Counted from the first letter of the stretch, positions 25,797-35,861 are shown. The stretch: DNA of 64,000 nucleotides from Anaerocolumna jejuensis DSM 15929 (GCF_900142215.1 NZ_FRAC01000007.1:360412-424411); one strand, 5' to 3'. Translations and numbers: made by a program. Notes: a model not told the origin generated them from the sequence alone.

Positions 25797-26708
25797 TTAG
25801 TCAACCTGAAACAATTGTATATTTAGTGTTATTTTATAATTCTTTCCTTGATAGCTATTAAAAATCAATTTATTTGTTCCCTTTGGCAATTCAATTTCTT
25901 GAACAAAGCTATCCTGCCATGCATAGCCTCCCATGGCAAATTCATTTGTCTTATGCTTTAATACTTCAACCTTTTCACCATCTTTTGTTTTGTAAGTCAG
26001 CCGAAAGCCGCCAAAGCATAGATTATCCTTATGGTCAATATTAGATACATTTGCTTCAACCAGTACTTTTATGTTTGTATCCTCGCTAAGTGATGTATTT
26101 AACACAGTACATTTATCGTCTTTATCTGTGTAAGTTACGGAAACTTTTTTCAGCAATTTATCTTTGCCTTCATTCCTTATTTTTTCGCCCTTAGAATCTG
26201 AGTATTCAATATTGTCTCCCTCAAAACTTTCTTCATCATATTCCTCTTCCTCTTCTGCACTGAAATACTCGAACTTATCCTGAGCTATATGGGCAAACAA
26301 CAAATCAAATTTAAAGGAAGTATCTTTTCCTCTAAATTCGAGGCGGCTTTTTCCTTTATCAAGTTTAATACTTGTATCAAGTTTTAATTTTCCTTTTCGT
26401 GAATCGTTAGTGCTATCGGATATAACGGTTTCTTTATTATCAGGATTAATATATACTATCTGAACATCCCCGGATATAGATTTTAATTCACCAGACAAGT
26501 CCACGCTGGTATCTTCCAACGCGGAAATATATAGTAGATGTAAAGAATTCACAACCTGTGACCTCCCGGATATTTCATATTTGCCGTCTTCCCCCTTTGC
26601 TGTAAAATTGCTATAACGACTGCTTTGAATAATGGAAAGATGATTGCTGCAAGCAACAAGCGAAAAACATAAAAATACACAGCATATTCCAATAAAAATC
26701 CGTTTCAT
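25797..26708 (-). CDS. Predicted lipoprotein of unknown function, 303 aa
   Basis: The N-terminus is a lipoprotein signal: charged start KR, hydrophobic core IFIGICCVFLCFSLV and lipobox LVAC with Cys at about residue 20. The mature part is Lys/Asp/Glu-rich and largely beta-strand in character, with an acidic patch FSAEEEEEYDEESFEGD (about 147-163). I do not recognise the family. The N-terminal half resembles small lipoproteins that measure a charge or membrane state, but this is guesswork. A GAGAGG-type ribosome site is visible just beyond 26708 on the minus strand. Its base composition is as AT-rich as the rest of this accessory stretch. Confidence 0.8.
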   Translation of the reverse strand: MKRIFIGICCVFLCFSLVACSNHLSIIQSSRYSNFTAKGEDGKYEISGRSQVVNSLHLLYISALEDTSVDLSGELKSISGDVQIVYINPDNKETVISDSTNDSRKGKLKLDTSIKLDKGKSRLEFRGKDTSFKFDLLFAHIAQDKFEYFSAEEEEEYDEESFEGDNIEYSDSKGEKIRNEGKDKLLKKVSVTYTDKDDKCTVLNTSLSEDTNIKVLVEANVSNIDHKDNLCFGGFRLTYKTKDGEKVEVLKHKTNEFAMGGYAWQDSFVQEIELPKGTNKLIFNSYQGKNYKITLNIQLFQVD

Positions 26709-27009
26709 AACGCTCTCCTCTCTTTTGTCAATATTAAAGAAAGCTTTTCCTCTTATATAACATAAGACGAAAACACTTTACTTCAATAATAAACTTAAAG
26801 TATAAGGAACTTCTTCATAAAATTCTAAAAATTCATGAAAGAAAATAGAAATTTGTTAAATCTCTCAGATATCTATTATTTTCTTTAGCAGCAAGGTCAC
26901 TTTGGTCATAGTACTAAATGTTAATTTATGGCACTCGAACCATTTATTAAATATTTATAATAAAGCTATTAAAAATTAGGTTGAAATACCTATATGGATT
27001 TGCTTACTA

Positions 27010-27175
27010 ATGGATGGACATAAGGAAATCAATAAGATAGAATATATCTACAAAAGCAAAAAAACGGTTCGAAGGTCCTTATGCAGCTAATGACAAATAT
27101 GGTGCGATATGTAAGGATGAGTTTTTGCAATGGTGGATTTATTACCGCCAAAAAATAAGTATAAAAAAAAATTAA
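27010..27175 (+). pseudogene. Possible frameshifted gene remnant
   Basis: ATG 27010 opens a frame reading DGHKEINKIEYIYKSKK that runs into an A-rich tract and stops soon after. A second frame, entered by a shift in that tract at about 27056-27064, continues as RFEGPYAANDKYGAICKDEF up to a stop at 27173. Joined, they look like the end of one protein. No family recognised. It lies in the 504-base gap between the lipoprotein and the next gene; the rest of that gap is AT-rich without anything I can name. Confidence 0.3.
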
Positions 27176-27212
27176 ACATCAACCAAATACTGTTATACAG
27201 AGGGGAGTTAAA

Positions 27213-27815
27213 ATGTTTAAGAAACTACTTAAGATAATGCCGTGGGCTAATAAGGATACAAACGAGTTTATCATTGTCCAGTTAAATGATAAAATAATGC
27301 CGTTGGACAGAGGGGATTTTTATGAAGAGCCCCTTAATGAATTTCTTCAGAAATACGGATATGGAGAAGTCAGCGGCGGTGGAACAATGCAGTCAGAAAC
27401 CGGTGAAATAATTTTTTGTGATATAGAAATTATGGTTTATAAAAATCAAAGCTGTGAGCAGATCGCTAATGGAATTATTCCTTTTCTGGAAGCGAAAGGG
27501 GTGCCCAAGGGGTCTGCGGTTACCATAGAAGAATCAAAAGAGATATCCTTTGGGAAGTCAGAAGGGCTTGCCATATATCTTGATGGGATCAATCTTGCGG
27601 ATAATGTATATAATGAGTGCGACCCGGACTATGTCTTGCAGGAGCTTAGTATGCTGACAGGAAATAGTGGAAATCTCCAAAGATATTGGCAGGGAGAAAC
27701 TGAAACAGCATTTTATTTTTATGGTAAATCCTATGAGAAGATGAAGGCTGCCATAACAGAGTTTGTCAGCTCTTATCCTTTATGCAAAGGGGCGAGAGTC
27801 GTACAGATAGCATAG
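27213..27815 (+). CDS. Hypothetical protein, 200 aa
   Basis: I do not recognise this family. The product is soluble, with no signal peptide. The N-terminus is basic and hydrophobic (FKKLLKIMPWANK), the middle has a Gly-rich turn (GEVSGGGTMQSETGEI) and the C-terminal half holds GLAIYLDGINLADNVYNECD and KMKAAITEFVSSYPLCKGAR. The alpha/beta character and lone position among accessory genes would fit an immunity-type protein; that is speculation. GAGGGGAG lies 8 nt before ATG 27213. Confidence 0.75.
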   Translation: MFKKLLKIMPWANKDTNEFIIVQLNDKIMPLDRGDFYEEPLNEFLQKYGYGEVSGGGTMQSETGEIIFCDIEIMVYKNQSCEQIANGIIPFLEAKGVPKGSAVTIEESKEISFGKSEGLAIYLDGINLADNVYNECDPDYVLQELSMLTGNSGNLQRYWQGETETAFYFYGKSYEKMKAAITEFVSSYPLCKGARVVQIA

Positions 27816-28021
27816 TTAATGCAGTAACTTGGAATGAAAGGGTTGATATACTGTTTACATTAGAGGATACTATTTTTTACAAGAGGATATGACACAGAAA
27901 TGACAAAACATAGAATTAAATTTTTAACAGAAAAATATAAGATAAATATAAGAAAAAACGTATATTATGACGATATATGTTTAAGGACAAAATTAGGTGG
28001 GATTCGGACAGGGAGGTCAGA

Positions 28022-31000
28022 ATGAATAAAGTATTTATTAAACGATGGACAGCAGTTATATGCTGTCTGATTATAGCAATGGTAACAATTTTTCAGCCAA
28101 TTGATTTACAGAAGGTAAAAGCAGCAGATTCTTATTATTTTATGGTAAATGGAAATCCAAAGACATCTGGTAGTGAGGTGAGTCTCACTCAGAAAGACAA
28201 CAATCCGATATACCTGTCCGGTTCCGATGGAGTTTACATAAAAAACTTTGACCCGAGTACGATAAAATGGTCTGTCAATTCAGTTAATGTCAGTGATTCT
28301 GCACATGATGAGAGCGCACTTGGTGTTATTACCTTGAATAATATTGATAACAATACCCTATCTGCTAATATCAAAGTAAAAGGTCCTGGATATGCTACCA
28401 TAAGGCTTTTTTACAAGGACAATGATGGGTATGCACATAATTATTCCTTAAATATAAAAGTAGAATTTGGAATTAAATATACGGGATTTACCAATGCCCT
28501 TATTACTGGAAGCGATTTTGACAAGAATATTATGGTTTTTAATAATGTGGGCGAAACCAAAGATGTGGAAATAAAATACAGTAAAATAAATCCGGAAGAT
28601 CTGAATTTAGTTGGTTCCTTTACCTCCGTTTCGAGTTCTGATCCCTCTGTTGTAGTTGTTCAGAATGGCGTCGCCAAGGCAGTGGGAGCGGGTGTTGCCA
28701 CGATTACCATTACAACAAATACTGCTTCAGGAGACAGTAAGACAACTGCTTTAACAGCCAGTTTTAAGGCGATCGTTACGCCAAGGATTAACACTGCACC
28801 TCCGGGCGGCGCGGATGGTACCGATTATTCGGCGTTTAAGTATGAAACGGATACCATAGAAACCAAGAAAAGCGTAACCTTTTATACCAATTCAAAGGAT
28901 GCATCAAAAATTATCTGGAAATTTTACCGTGATACAACTACCGGGCCTCAGCTAATAGCCAATCCCGCAGGTATTATATCCTATACGGCAAGTGAGACGG
29001 ACGGAACGTTTACAGTAAATAATGCAAAATCAGGCAAGTACATTATTATGGGTTTTGCTGACAATATGTATATTCCGGATAAATTGGATGTTGCACCCGG
29101 CAGTGTTAAGGTGCCATATATTAAACTCCATCTAAATGTGAATCCTGACATTCCTCCTTTTCTGGTAATGAATGTGAATGATACCTATGATCTGGGCAGC
29201 CTTATAAATCCACTGGATGGAGTCTATACCTATTATTCCGATGATACATCGATTGCAGGCATTAACAGCCAGGGAATCCTTACTGCCAGAAAAAGCGGTA
29301 ATGCGACAATTACGATTACGAAGGATGATGGAACGAAATATGTAATTAACCTTACTGTTATAGACGGTATTTCATTGAACCTTACGGAAGCAAATATTTA
29401 TATATCAGGAACGCTGCAGCTGCTTCCTACCGTTACCAATGATTCTACTGAGGTAAAATGGTATAGTGTAAAAGATCCTACTATTAGCTATGATGATAGT
29501 ATTAATAACGGAACCAGTATTGCAACGGTATCGAATAATGGTCTGGTAACAGGTGCAGGTGAAGGAACTGCTTATATTGTGGCAGCGATTACTACCGGTG
29601 GAGTAACAAAAAAAGCTGTATGTAAAGTAACTGTTGGTAAGACCATTACCCAAATTACGATAGATCCGGCGGCGCTGTCATTAAATATGGCTGAAAGCTA
29701 TATATTAAAGGCTAAATTCGATCCTACCATTTCAAGAAATGTGCCGGTAAAATGGATAAGTACGGATGAGAAGGTTGTTAAGATTACCAACAGCAGTTCC
29801 GAACTTGTTAATATTACTGCACAGAGCCAGCCTGGGTCAGCCCTGATTATTGCTGTCAATACGGAGAATTATATTATTGGTTCCTGTAAGGTAACCGTTA
29901 AGCAGCAGGTAAGCGGTATTACCTTATCGGCAACCAACCTCAGCCTGATGAAATCAGTCGGAACCTATCAGCTGAAAGCAACCGTGACTCCCAGCGATGC
30001 TACGAATACCGGGGTTAGCTGGAAGTCTACCAATCCTTCAGTAGCAACCGTAAACGATTCGGGTCTGATTACATTATTGTCTTCCGGCTCTACTTCCATT
30101 ATTGTAACCTCATTGGATAATCCCAATGTTTCTGCCGTATGTAATTTGGCAGTAGGGGTTCCTATAACAGCGATTAAACTGGATGACACCAAAAAAATAA
30201 TGTATACAGGGGATACAGCAAAGCTTTCCTATACCATAACCCCTACCAATGCCACCAACACGGATGTTACCTGGAGTACTTCGGATGCCAGTGTAGCCAG
30301 TGTGGATGCAAAAGGAAATATCAAGGCCCAGTCAGCTGGTACGACTGTTATTATTTTAAGGACGGCAGATGGACTTTATATGTCCAGCTGTACGATAATA
30401 GTAAAGGAAAAAGCAACAGGTCTTGCCTTTGATGTAACAAGCCTTGAGCTTTATATCGGAAAGACCTATACCATAAAAGTAACTCCCACACCTGCTACGG
30501 CAACGGACTACACCTTGACCTGGAGTTCATTGGATGCGACCATTGCCTCTGTAGACAGCACCGGTACCATAACAGCAAAAGCAGCCGGCAGAACCATGAT
30601 CACGGCTACCACTTCAACGGGAAGCGTACTCTATTGTACAGTAACGGTAAAGGCCGAAGCGACAGGCCTGCAGCTTAATTACACGGAGAAGACAGTAGTA
30701 ATCGGAGATTATTTTGATTTAAAAGCTACAATTAAGCCAAGCTCAGCCGCAAGCGAAGAATCCATAGTCTGGGTCAGCTCCAAGACCAGCGTTGCCACAG
30801 TATCAGCAAACGGCAGGGTCAAGGGTAAAAAGGGCGGTACGGCAGTTATAACCTGTAAAACTACGGACGGTAAGTTTACGACCTTCTGTACGGTAACAGT
30901 AGTGGAAAGAGTTACAAGTGTTACTTTAAATAAATCCAGCTACAAGCTTGGACTTGGAAGAACCTATGCCTTGGTTGCAAAGGTTAAGACCAATGCAGCC

Positions 31001-31876
31001 AACAACCCTAAGATAAAATGGACTACCAGTAATTCCAGAATCGTAACGGTTGACCAGAAAGGCCATATAACCGGAAGGAGAGTGGGAACGGTAACTGTTA
31101 CAGCCGCTGCAACGGACGGAAGCGGCGAGAAAGCAAAAGTGAGGGTTAGAGTAGTAAGGTCAGTCTCCTACATAAGCTTAAACAGAACCTCAGTTACAAC
31201 AGTAGCAGGCAGAAGCTTTAAACTGAAAGCAACTGTAAAACCCAAAAGTGCATCCTTTAAAACAGTTAATTGGAAATCCAGCGATGAAACAATTGCCCTT
31301 GTAGATGCTTCCGGTAAGGTTACGGCATTAAAAGCAGGAAATGTAACGGTTAAGGCATCAGCAAAGGATAACAGCGGAAAATATGCTATCAGCTATGTCA
31401 TTGTACAGCCCAGGGTTCCTGCTAACAGCGTTACAATATTAAATCAGAACCTGACCATGGTTGTGGGAGAAACGGCAGTTCTTCAGAAAGCCATTAATCC
31501 TTCTACATCTACGGATAGTGCAAGCTGGGCAACCGATAATAAAACAGTCGCTACCGTAACAACCTCCGGCAAGCTTACAGCCAATAGGCCAGGTATTGCC
31601 AATGTTTCAGTAATGACGGAATCGGGTAAGACGGCTACTACAAAAGTAACAGTAGTTGGGCTGAATGCCACAAATCTCGTATTAGAGCAGTATACTGACT
31701 ATACATTGACGGTATTGGGAATAACAAGCGGTGTAACCTGGGATATTGTGGATTCCAATATCGCTGTTGTCAATAACGGTGTGATCAGTACAAGAAGAGT
31801 AGGTTCAACAACGATTATTGCCACCGTAAACGGCAGGCGTTTAACCTGTAGTTTAAAGGTTACTAAAATAAAGTAA
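28022..31876 (+). CDS. Large secreted protein with about ten BIG2 Ig-like repeats
   Basis: Cell-surface or secreted protein of 1284 aa from ATG 28022, which follows GGGAGGTCAG; an in-frame ATG at 27977 lacks a ribosome site. An N-terminal signal peptide (basic start, core AVICCLIIAMVTIF, cleavage probably after VKA) is followed by repeated bacterial Ig-like group 2 domains. The repeat hallmark, a V-x-S/N-x-G-x-(V/I)-T-(G/A) strand then G-x-(A/T)-x-I-T, is visible at least ten times (for example TVSNNGLVTGAGEGTAYI and SVDSTGTITAKAAGRTMI). No LPXTG anchor, catalytic domain or S-layer domain is visible at the C-terminus, which ends in the last Ig-like domain. Such proteins usually act as adhesins or scaffolds. 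Its repeats grow more basic (RR, KK) towards the end. Confidence 0.9.
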   Translation: MNKVFIKRWTAVICCLIIAMVTIFQPIDLQKVKAADSYYFMVNGNPKTSGSEVSLTQKDNNPIYLSGSDGVYIKNFDPSTIKWSVNSVNVSDSAHDESALGVITLNNIDNNTLSANIKVKGPGYATIRLFYKDNDGYAHNYSLNIKVEFGIKYTGFTNALITGSDFDKNIMVFNNVGETKDVEIKYSKINPEDLNLVGSFTSVSSSDPSVVVVQNGVAKAVGAGVATITITTNTASGDSKTTALTASFKAIVTPRINTAPPGGADGTDYSAFKYETDTIETKKSVTFYTNSKDASKIIWKFYRDTTTGPQLIANPAGIISYTASETDGTFTVNNAKSGKYIIMGFADNMYIPDKLDVAPGSVKVPYIKLHLNVNPDIPPFLVMNVNDTYDLGSLINPLDGVYTYYSDDTSIAGINSQGILTARKSGNATITITKDDGTKYVINLTVIDGISLNLTEANIYISGTLQLLPTVTNDSTEVKWYSVKDPTISYDDSINNGTSIATVSNNGLVTGAGEGTAYIVAAITTGGVTKKAVCKVTVGKTITQITIDPAALSLNMAESYILKAKFDPTISRNVPVKWISTDEKVVKITNSSSELVNITAQSQPGSALIIAVNTENYIIGSCKVTVKQQVSGITLSATNLSLMKSVGTYQLKATVTPSDATNTGVSWKSTNPSVATVNDSGLITLLSSGSTSIIVTSLDNPNVSAVCNLAVGVPITAIKLDDTKKIMYTGDTAKLSYTITPTNATNTDVTWSTSDASVASVDAKGNIKAQSAGTTVIILRTADGLYMSSCTIIVKEKATGLAFDVTSLELYIGKTYTIKVTPTPATATDYTLTWSSLDATIASVDSTGTITAKAAGRTMITATTSTGSVLYCTVTVKAEATGLQLNYTEKTVVIGDYFDLKATIKPSSAASEESIVWVSSKTSVATVSANGRVKGKKGGTAVITCKTTDGKFTTFCTVTVVERVTSVTLNKSSYKLGLGRTYALVAKVKTNAANNPKIKWTTSNSRIVTVDQKGHITGRRVGTVTVTAAATDGSGEKAKVRVRVVRSVSYISLNRTSVTTVAGRSFKLKATVKPKSASFKTVNWKSSDETIALVDASGKVTALKAGNVTVKASAKDNSGKYAISYVIVQPRVPANSVTILNQNLTMVVGETAVLQKAINPSTSTDSASWATDNKTVATVTTSGKLTANRPGIANVSVMTESGKTATTKVTVVGLNATNLVLEQYTDYTLTVLGITSGVTWDIVDSNIAVVNNGVISTRRVGSTTIIATVNGRRLTCSLKVTKIK

Positions 31877-31918
31877 AGAGCTATAAAATAAGCTGATTTA
31901 AATTTATATTAATAAATT

Positions 31919-31980
31919 CATAGCCCACAGCCTTTGGATGTAAAATTATTTATAATGCAGGCATCCAAAGGCCGGCTATG
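31919..31980. terminator. Long hairpin after the Ig-like protein gene
   Basis: CATAGCC (31919-31925) with GGCTATG (31974-31980), and GCCTTTGGATG (31930-31940) with CATCCAAAGGC (31962-31972), form an 18-bp stem with a small internal loop. There is no T-run on the plus strand, so it may stabilise the 3' end rather than terminate. The rest of the 409-base gap before recN is AT-rich and holds the recN promoter. Confidence 0.55.
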
Positions 31981-32152
31981 AAAAATATAAGACAATGTGA
32001 CGGATAGATATCCCGAATACACTAATATCATTTTCCTTTCCTTTATTCTTTTAATTCAGTAATTTCTTTTAAAATTCCTGTTAATTTTGATTTCCTTTTA
32101 AATTTCATTGAAAAATTCCTTTTCCGGCTATTTCTATCTGATTTAAAATTTC

Positions 32153-32181
32153 TTGCACAAATTAGTAAGTTATGCTAATAT
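32153..32181 (+). promoter_or_regulatory. recN promoter
   Basis: TTGCAC (32153-32158), 17 bp, TAATAT (32176-32181), with an extended TGC before the -10. This implies a leader of about 95 nt. No LexA/DinR-type box (CGAAC-N4-GTTCG) was seen next to it. Confidence 0.6.
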
Positions 32182-32285
32182 AAAGAATATAAAAGAGAAC
32201 ATATGTTTTGAATATGCTCTTGGTTTCACTTTAATCCGACAACAATGCTTACCAATATAATATCAAACCTTTAGGAGGAAGAGAC

Positions 32286-33968
32286 TTGCTGCTCAATTTA
32301 CATGTAAAGAATTTTGCTATTATTGATGAAGTGGATATTACTTTGAAGGATGGCCTTAATATATTGACAGGAGAAACAGGAGCCGGTAAATCCATTATAA
32401 TCGGCTCCGTGAATGTCTGCCTGGGAGGGAAAATAAGCAAGGACATTATAAGGCATGGGGCGGAATATGCAATGGTCGAGCTGCTGTTTGAGTCAGGCAG
32501 CAGGGCAGTCATAAATAAAATGCAGGAACTGGATTTGCCCATGGAAGACGGGCAGATTCTTATTACACGAAAGATTACAAACGGAAAAAGCATCAGTAAA
32601 ATAAACGGTGAGACGGTTACGGCCCAGAGCCTTAAGGAAATAGCGGGTTTATTGATCGATATCCATGGACAGCATGAGCACCAGTCACTTTTATATAAAG
32701 AAAATTATCTGGACATCATAGACCGTTTTGCCAGGGAGGAAGCTTCAAAGGTCAAGCAGAAGCTGGCAAAGGAGTATAATACCCTGGCAGAGCTTAAAAA
32801 GCAGCTGACACAGCTGACAATAGAGGAAGATAAACGGTTAAGGGAAATTTCTTATCTGGAATATGAAGTAAGCGAAATCAAAGAAGCTAATCTGAGACCG
32901 GGAGAAGATGAGGAGCTTACCAGCGAATATAAGAAGCTTTCCAATGCAAGAATAATTGCAGAGGGGCTTTCCCAGGTTTATGAGCAGATGGGCTATCAGG
33001 CTGCGGGCTCTGCCGGAGATATGATAGGCAGAAGTGTTAAGCAGCTGGCAAAATTAATGGATTATGACAAGGGACTGAATGAATTTTATAATCAGAGTCT
33101 GGATTTGGAAGCCCTTGTAAATGAATTTAACAGAAATTTGTCCGAGTATACAGCGGACCTCAGCAATCATGAGGAAGATTTTAAAGAGGTGGAAGAACGT
33201 CTGAATCTGATAAACCACCTCAAAGCGAAATATGGAAATTCCATCGAGGAAATTGCGAAAGTGGTGGAAGAAGGAGAGAGGAAGCTGGAGCAATACTATC
33301 ATTATGAGGAAACCCTTCGGGAGCTAAATCAAAGTATTGCTGTACAGGAAAAGGAAGTAAGAAGCCTCAGTGAAAAACTCTCAGAGATTAGAACCAAGAA
33401 TTCCAGGGTTTTATCGGCAAGGATAAAAGAGGCCCTGGTAGATTTGAATTTTTTAGATGTGAGTTTTGCAATTGAACTGACCAGAAAAGAGAATTATACA
33501 CAGGATGGTTTCGATGATGCGGAATTTCTGATATCCGTTAATCCCGGTGAGGAGCTGAAGAACCTTTCAAAGGTCGCTTCCGGAGGTGAATTATCCAGAA
33601 TAATGCTGGCAATTAAGTCCGTTTTTGCGGATAAAGATGAAATTGAATCTTTAATTTTTGATGAGATAGATACCGGTATCAGCGGAAGAACCGCCCAGAA
33701 GGTGTCGGAGAAGCTTTCTGAGATATCGGGCAGTCATCAGGTAATATGCATTACACATTTGGCACAGATCGCTTCCATGGCCGACACCCATTATATAATT
33801 GAGAAGAACACCGATGGAAGGACAACTCGAACAGAGATAAGGCAGCTAAAGGACCAGGAGTCAATCGAGGAAATTGCCAGAATTCTTGGAGGTGCCAGGA
33901 TTACAAAAACAGTAATTGAAAGCGCCGAGGAAATGAAACAATTAGCGAAAAAAACAAAACAAAAATAG
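32286..33968 (+). CDS. recN: DNA repair protein RecN
   Basis: SMC-like ATPase acting early in double-strand break repair. 560 aa, normal length: N-terminal half with Walker A GETGAGKS (29-36), long coiled coils (about 150-380), and C-terminal half with the ABC signature LSKVASGGELSRIMLAIKS, Walker B ESLIFDEIDTGISG and a His switch QVICITHLAQIA. The start is TTG at 32286 with a strong TAGGAGGA 9 nt upstream; no ATG fits the N-terminus. In Bacillus recN follows argR directly, here it has its own promoter after an insertion. Confidence 0.96.
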   Translation: MLLNLHVKNFAIIDEVDITLKDGLNILTGETGAGKSIIIGSVNVCLGGKISKDIIRHGAEYAMVELLFESGSRAVINKMQELDLPMEDGQILITRKITNGKSISKINGETVTAQSLKEIAGLLIDIHGQHEHQSLLYKENYLDIIDRFAREEASKVKQKLAKEYNTLAELKKQLTQLTIEEDKRLREISYLEYEVSEIKEANLRPGEDEELTSEYKKLSNARIIAEGLSQVYEQMGYQAAGSAGDMIGRSVKQLAKLMDYDKGLNEFYNQSLDLEALVNEFNRNLSEYTADLSNHEEDFKEVEERLNLINHLKAKYGNSIEEIAKVVEEGERKLEQYYHYEETLRELNQSIAVQEKEVRSLSEKLSEIRTKNSRVLSARIKEALVDLNFLDVSFAIELTRKENYTQDGFDDAEFLISVNPGEELKNLSKVASGGELSRIMLAIKSVFADKDEIESLIFDEIDTGISGRTAQKVSEKLSEISGSHQVICITHLAQIASMADTHYIIEKNTDGRTTRTEIRQLKDQESIEEIARILGGARITKTVIESAEEMKQLAKKTKQK

Positions 33969-34015
33969 TTTGAATTTGAATTTTCTACACATACTAACAT
34001 AAGGCAGGTATTTAA

Positions 34016-34048
34016 GGATATACACTCAAGAGTGTATATCCTTTTTTT
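34016..34048 (+). terminator. recN terminator
   Basis: A 12-bp inverted repeat (34016-34027 with 34030-34041, folding with a 4-nt apical loop) is followed by seven T. It separates recN from spoIVB. Confidence 0.85.
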
Positions 34049-34121
34049 AAAATGCAATTTTTGAACGAACATTTTTTAAATTGGAAGTAAGATGGACTAA
34101 TAAAATGAAAATATCAGTTAA

Positions 34122-34151
34122 GAATATGTTTATGATGTTAAGAGCAAAATA
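34122..34151 (+). promoter_or_regulatory. Candidate forespore (sigma-G/F) promoter of spoIVB
   Basis: GAATA (34122-34126), 18 bp, CAAAATA (34145-34151). The Bacillus sigma-G consensus is GHATR-N18-CATNHTA, so only one -10 position differs. spoIVB is known to be made in the forespore by sigma-G. The match is to short motifs in AT-rich DNA, so chance cannot be excluded. Confidence 0.4.
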
Positions 34152-34199
34152 CATCAGAAATGAAAAAATAGCGATAGATACGTAAAGGGAGCTAATATC

Positions 34200-35489
34200 A
34201 TGCATAAAAAATTAGTTTACAGAAGAATTCTCATCCTGGCACTGTGTATAAACATACTTGTATTACTTTTTTTTACTTACCGCTACATTGACAGCAGTGT
34301 ACCGGATTCCATAAAAATCATGGTAGGGGAAAATGAGAAATTTGATTTTAATCTTCCGATGGAAGGCAGTGTAACCTCCGGAGATGTAGATGTATTGAGC
34401 GTAAATAATAAAACTGTTCCAAAGGGTCTGATTAAGCTGAACCTGGGAGAACCTTTTACGTTAAAATCAAGCTCAACGGGAAATTATAAGATTCATTTAA
34501 AACTATTCGGTTTTCTGAATTTTAAGGAAGTTACCATTGGAGTAATTGACCAGAAAGAACTGATACCCTGCGGTGACCCAATCGGTATATATATTGAAAC
34601 GGATGGAATTATGGTCCTGGGGACTGGTGTTATAAATGGTGCTGACGGCCTTAATTATGAACCCTCTCTCAATAAACTGAAAACCGGTGATTACATCACC
34701 AAAATTAATGATACGGTTATCCATAACAAGGAAGAATTAATTGAAGAGATACAGCATTGTGATGGTAAGGATATAAAGGTAACTCTGCGCAGAGACGATA
34801 AAATAACAGTTTATAAGATATCACCTGTAAAAACAGCGGACGGTGAATACAAGATAGGTGCATGGATCAGGGATAATACCCAGGGTATCGGCACGCTGAC
34901 CTTCATAACAAAGGATGGGCAATTTGGTGCTCTGGGCCATGGCATAACCGATATTGATACAAGCCTGCTGATGGAAATTGAAAGAGGATATCTTTATAAT
35001 GCCGATATCATGACGATAATCAAGGGCAAGCAGGGAGTTCCGGGGGAGCTGATAGGTCTTATTAAGCAAAATGATGACGACAAGATAGGTGATATTAAAA
35101 AGAATACCAATCAAGGAATATTTGGCAGAGTGGGTTCCGGTTTTGTAAGGGCAAACGAGCAGGAGGCCATTCCGGTAGGCTTAAAGCAGGAAATAAAGCT
35201 TGGACCCGCTACCATTCTTACCTGTGTGGAAAACCAGGTAAAAGAGTATAGCATTAATATTGATAAAATTGACTTAAACAGCCAGAGCCCCAACAAAGGT
35301 ATGGTAATAAGCATAACAGACCCTGCCCTGATAGATAAGACCGGAGGTATCGTCCAGGGAATGAGCGGAAGCCCTATTATCCAGAACGGTAAGATAATCG
35401 GAGCCGTTACCCACGTATTTATACAGGATTCCACCAAGGGATACGGGACATTTATCGAAAATATGCTGAATAACCTTGAAGATAAATAA
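34200..35489 (+). CDS. spoIVB: SpoIVB serine peptidase
   Basis: Forespore-secreted S55-family peptidase that signals across the intermembrane space to trigger SpoIVFB and sigma-K processing. 429 aa: N-terminal membrane anchor (about 9-27), a PDZ domain (about 115-210), and the peptidase domain with catalytic His247 in GALGHGITD and Ser389 in QGMSGSPII. GGGAGC precedes ATG 34200. It lies between recN and spo0A as in Bacillus. Confidence 0.95.
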   Translation: MHKKLVYRRILILALCINILVLLFFTYRYIDSSVPDSIKIMVGENEKFDFNLPMEGSVTSGDVDVLSVNNKTVPKGLIKLNLGEPFTLKSSSTGNYKIHLKLFGFLNFKEVTIGVIDQKELIPCGDPIGIYIETDGIMVLGTGVINGADGLNYEPSLNKLKTGDYITKINDTVIHNKEELIEEIQHCDGKDIKVTLRRDDKITVYKISPVKTADGEYKIGAWIRDNTQGIGTLTFITKDGQFGALGHGITDIDTSLLMEIERGYLYNADIMTIIKGKQGVPGELIGLIKQNDDDKIGDIKKNTNQGIFGRVGSGFVRANEQEAIPVGLKQEIKLGPATILTCVENQVKEYSINIDKIDLNSQSPNKGMVISITDPALIDKTGGIVQGMSGSPIIQNGKIIGAVTHVFIQDSTKGYGTFIENMLNNLEDK

Positions 35490-35809
35490 AAACTCACCGC
35501 AATCGACTTAATATAACCGCAGCAGTAAAATGTAACAGGATATAACATTAGAATTACTTAAGATAAAATTTTATATTTGAAAATTAAATATTATTTTTCA
35601 CTTGCGCTCAAAACAATAGCCCCTGTGTCGTAAATTGCGATAAGAAAGAATTGATAAAATGGAAATAAATGTATATAATAAGAACATGTAAATAATTTAC
35701 AAATCATTATTTGCAGATTATTTGAATTGACTTTACTCATCCGTAATATATTATGTAAAAGGCTGTATATTTAAAGTTGATTTTTAAAATCAATAGAAAA
35801 AGCCGAGAT

Positions 35810-35861
35810 TTCGTCAATGAATATGGAAAATATTGACTTGGAAACGATAAAGAGTTATAAT
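35810..35861 (+). promoter_or_regulatory. spo0A promoter with a 0A-box-like site
   Basis: TTGACT (35833-35838), 17 bp, TATAAT (35856-35861) is a near-perfect sigma-A promoter. Just upstream, 35810-35817 read on the minus strand is TTGACGAA, one mismatch from the Spo0A box TTGTCGAA, which would fit autoregulation. The earlier part of this 482-base gap (35490-35809) is AT-rich, with a short inverted repeat TTGATTTT/AAAATCAA at 35777-35793 and nothing else I can support. Confidence 0.6.
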
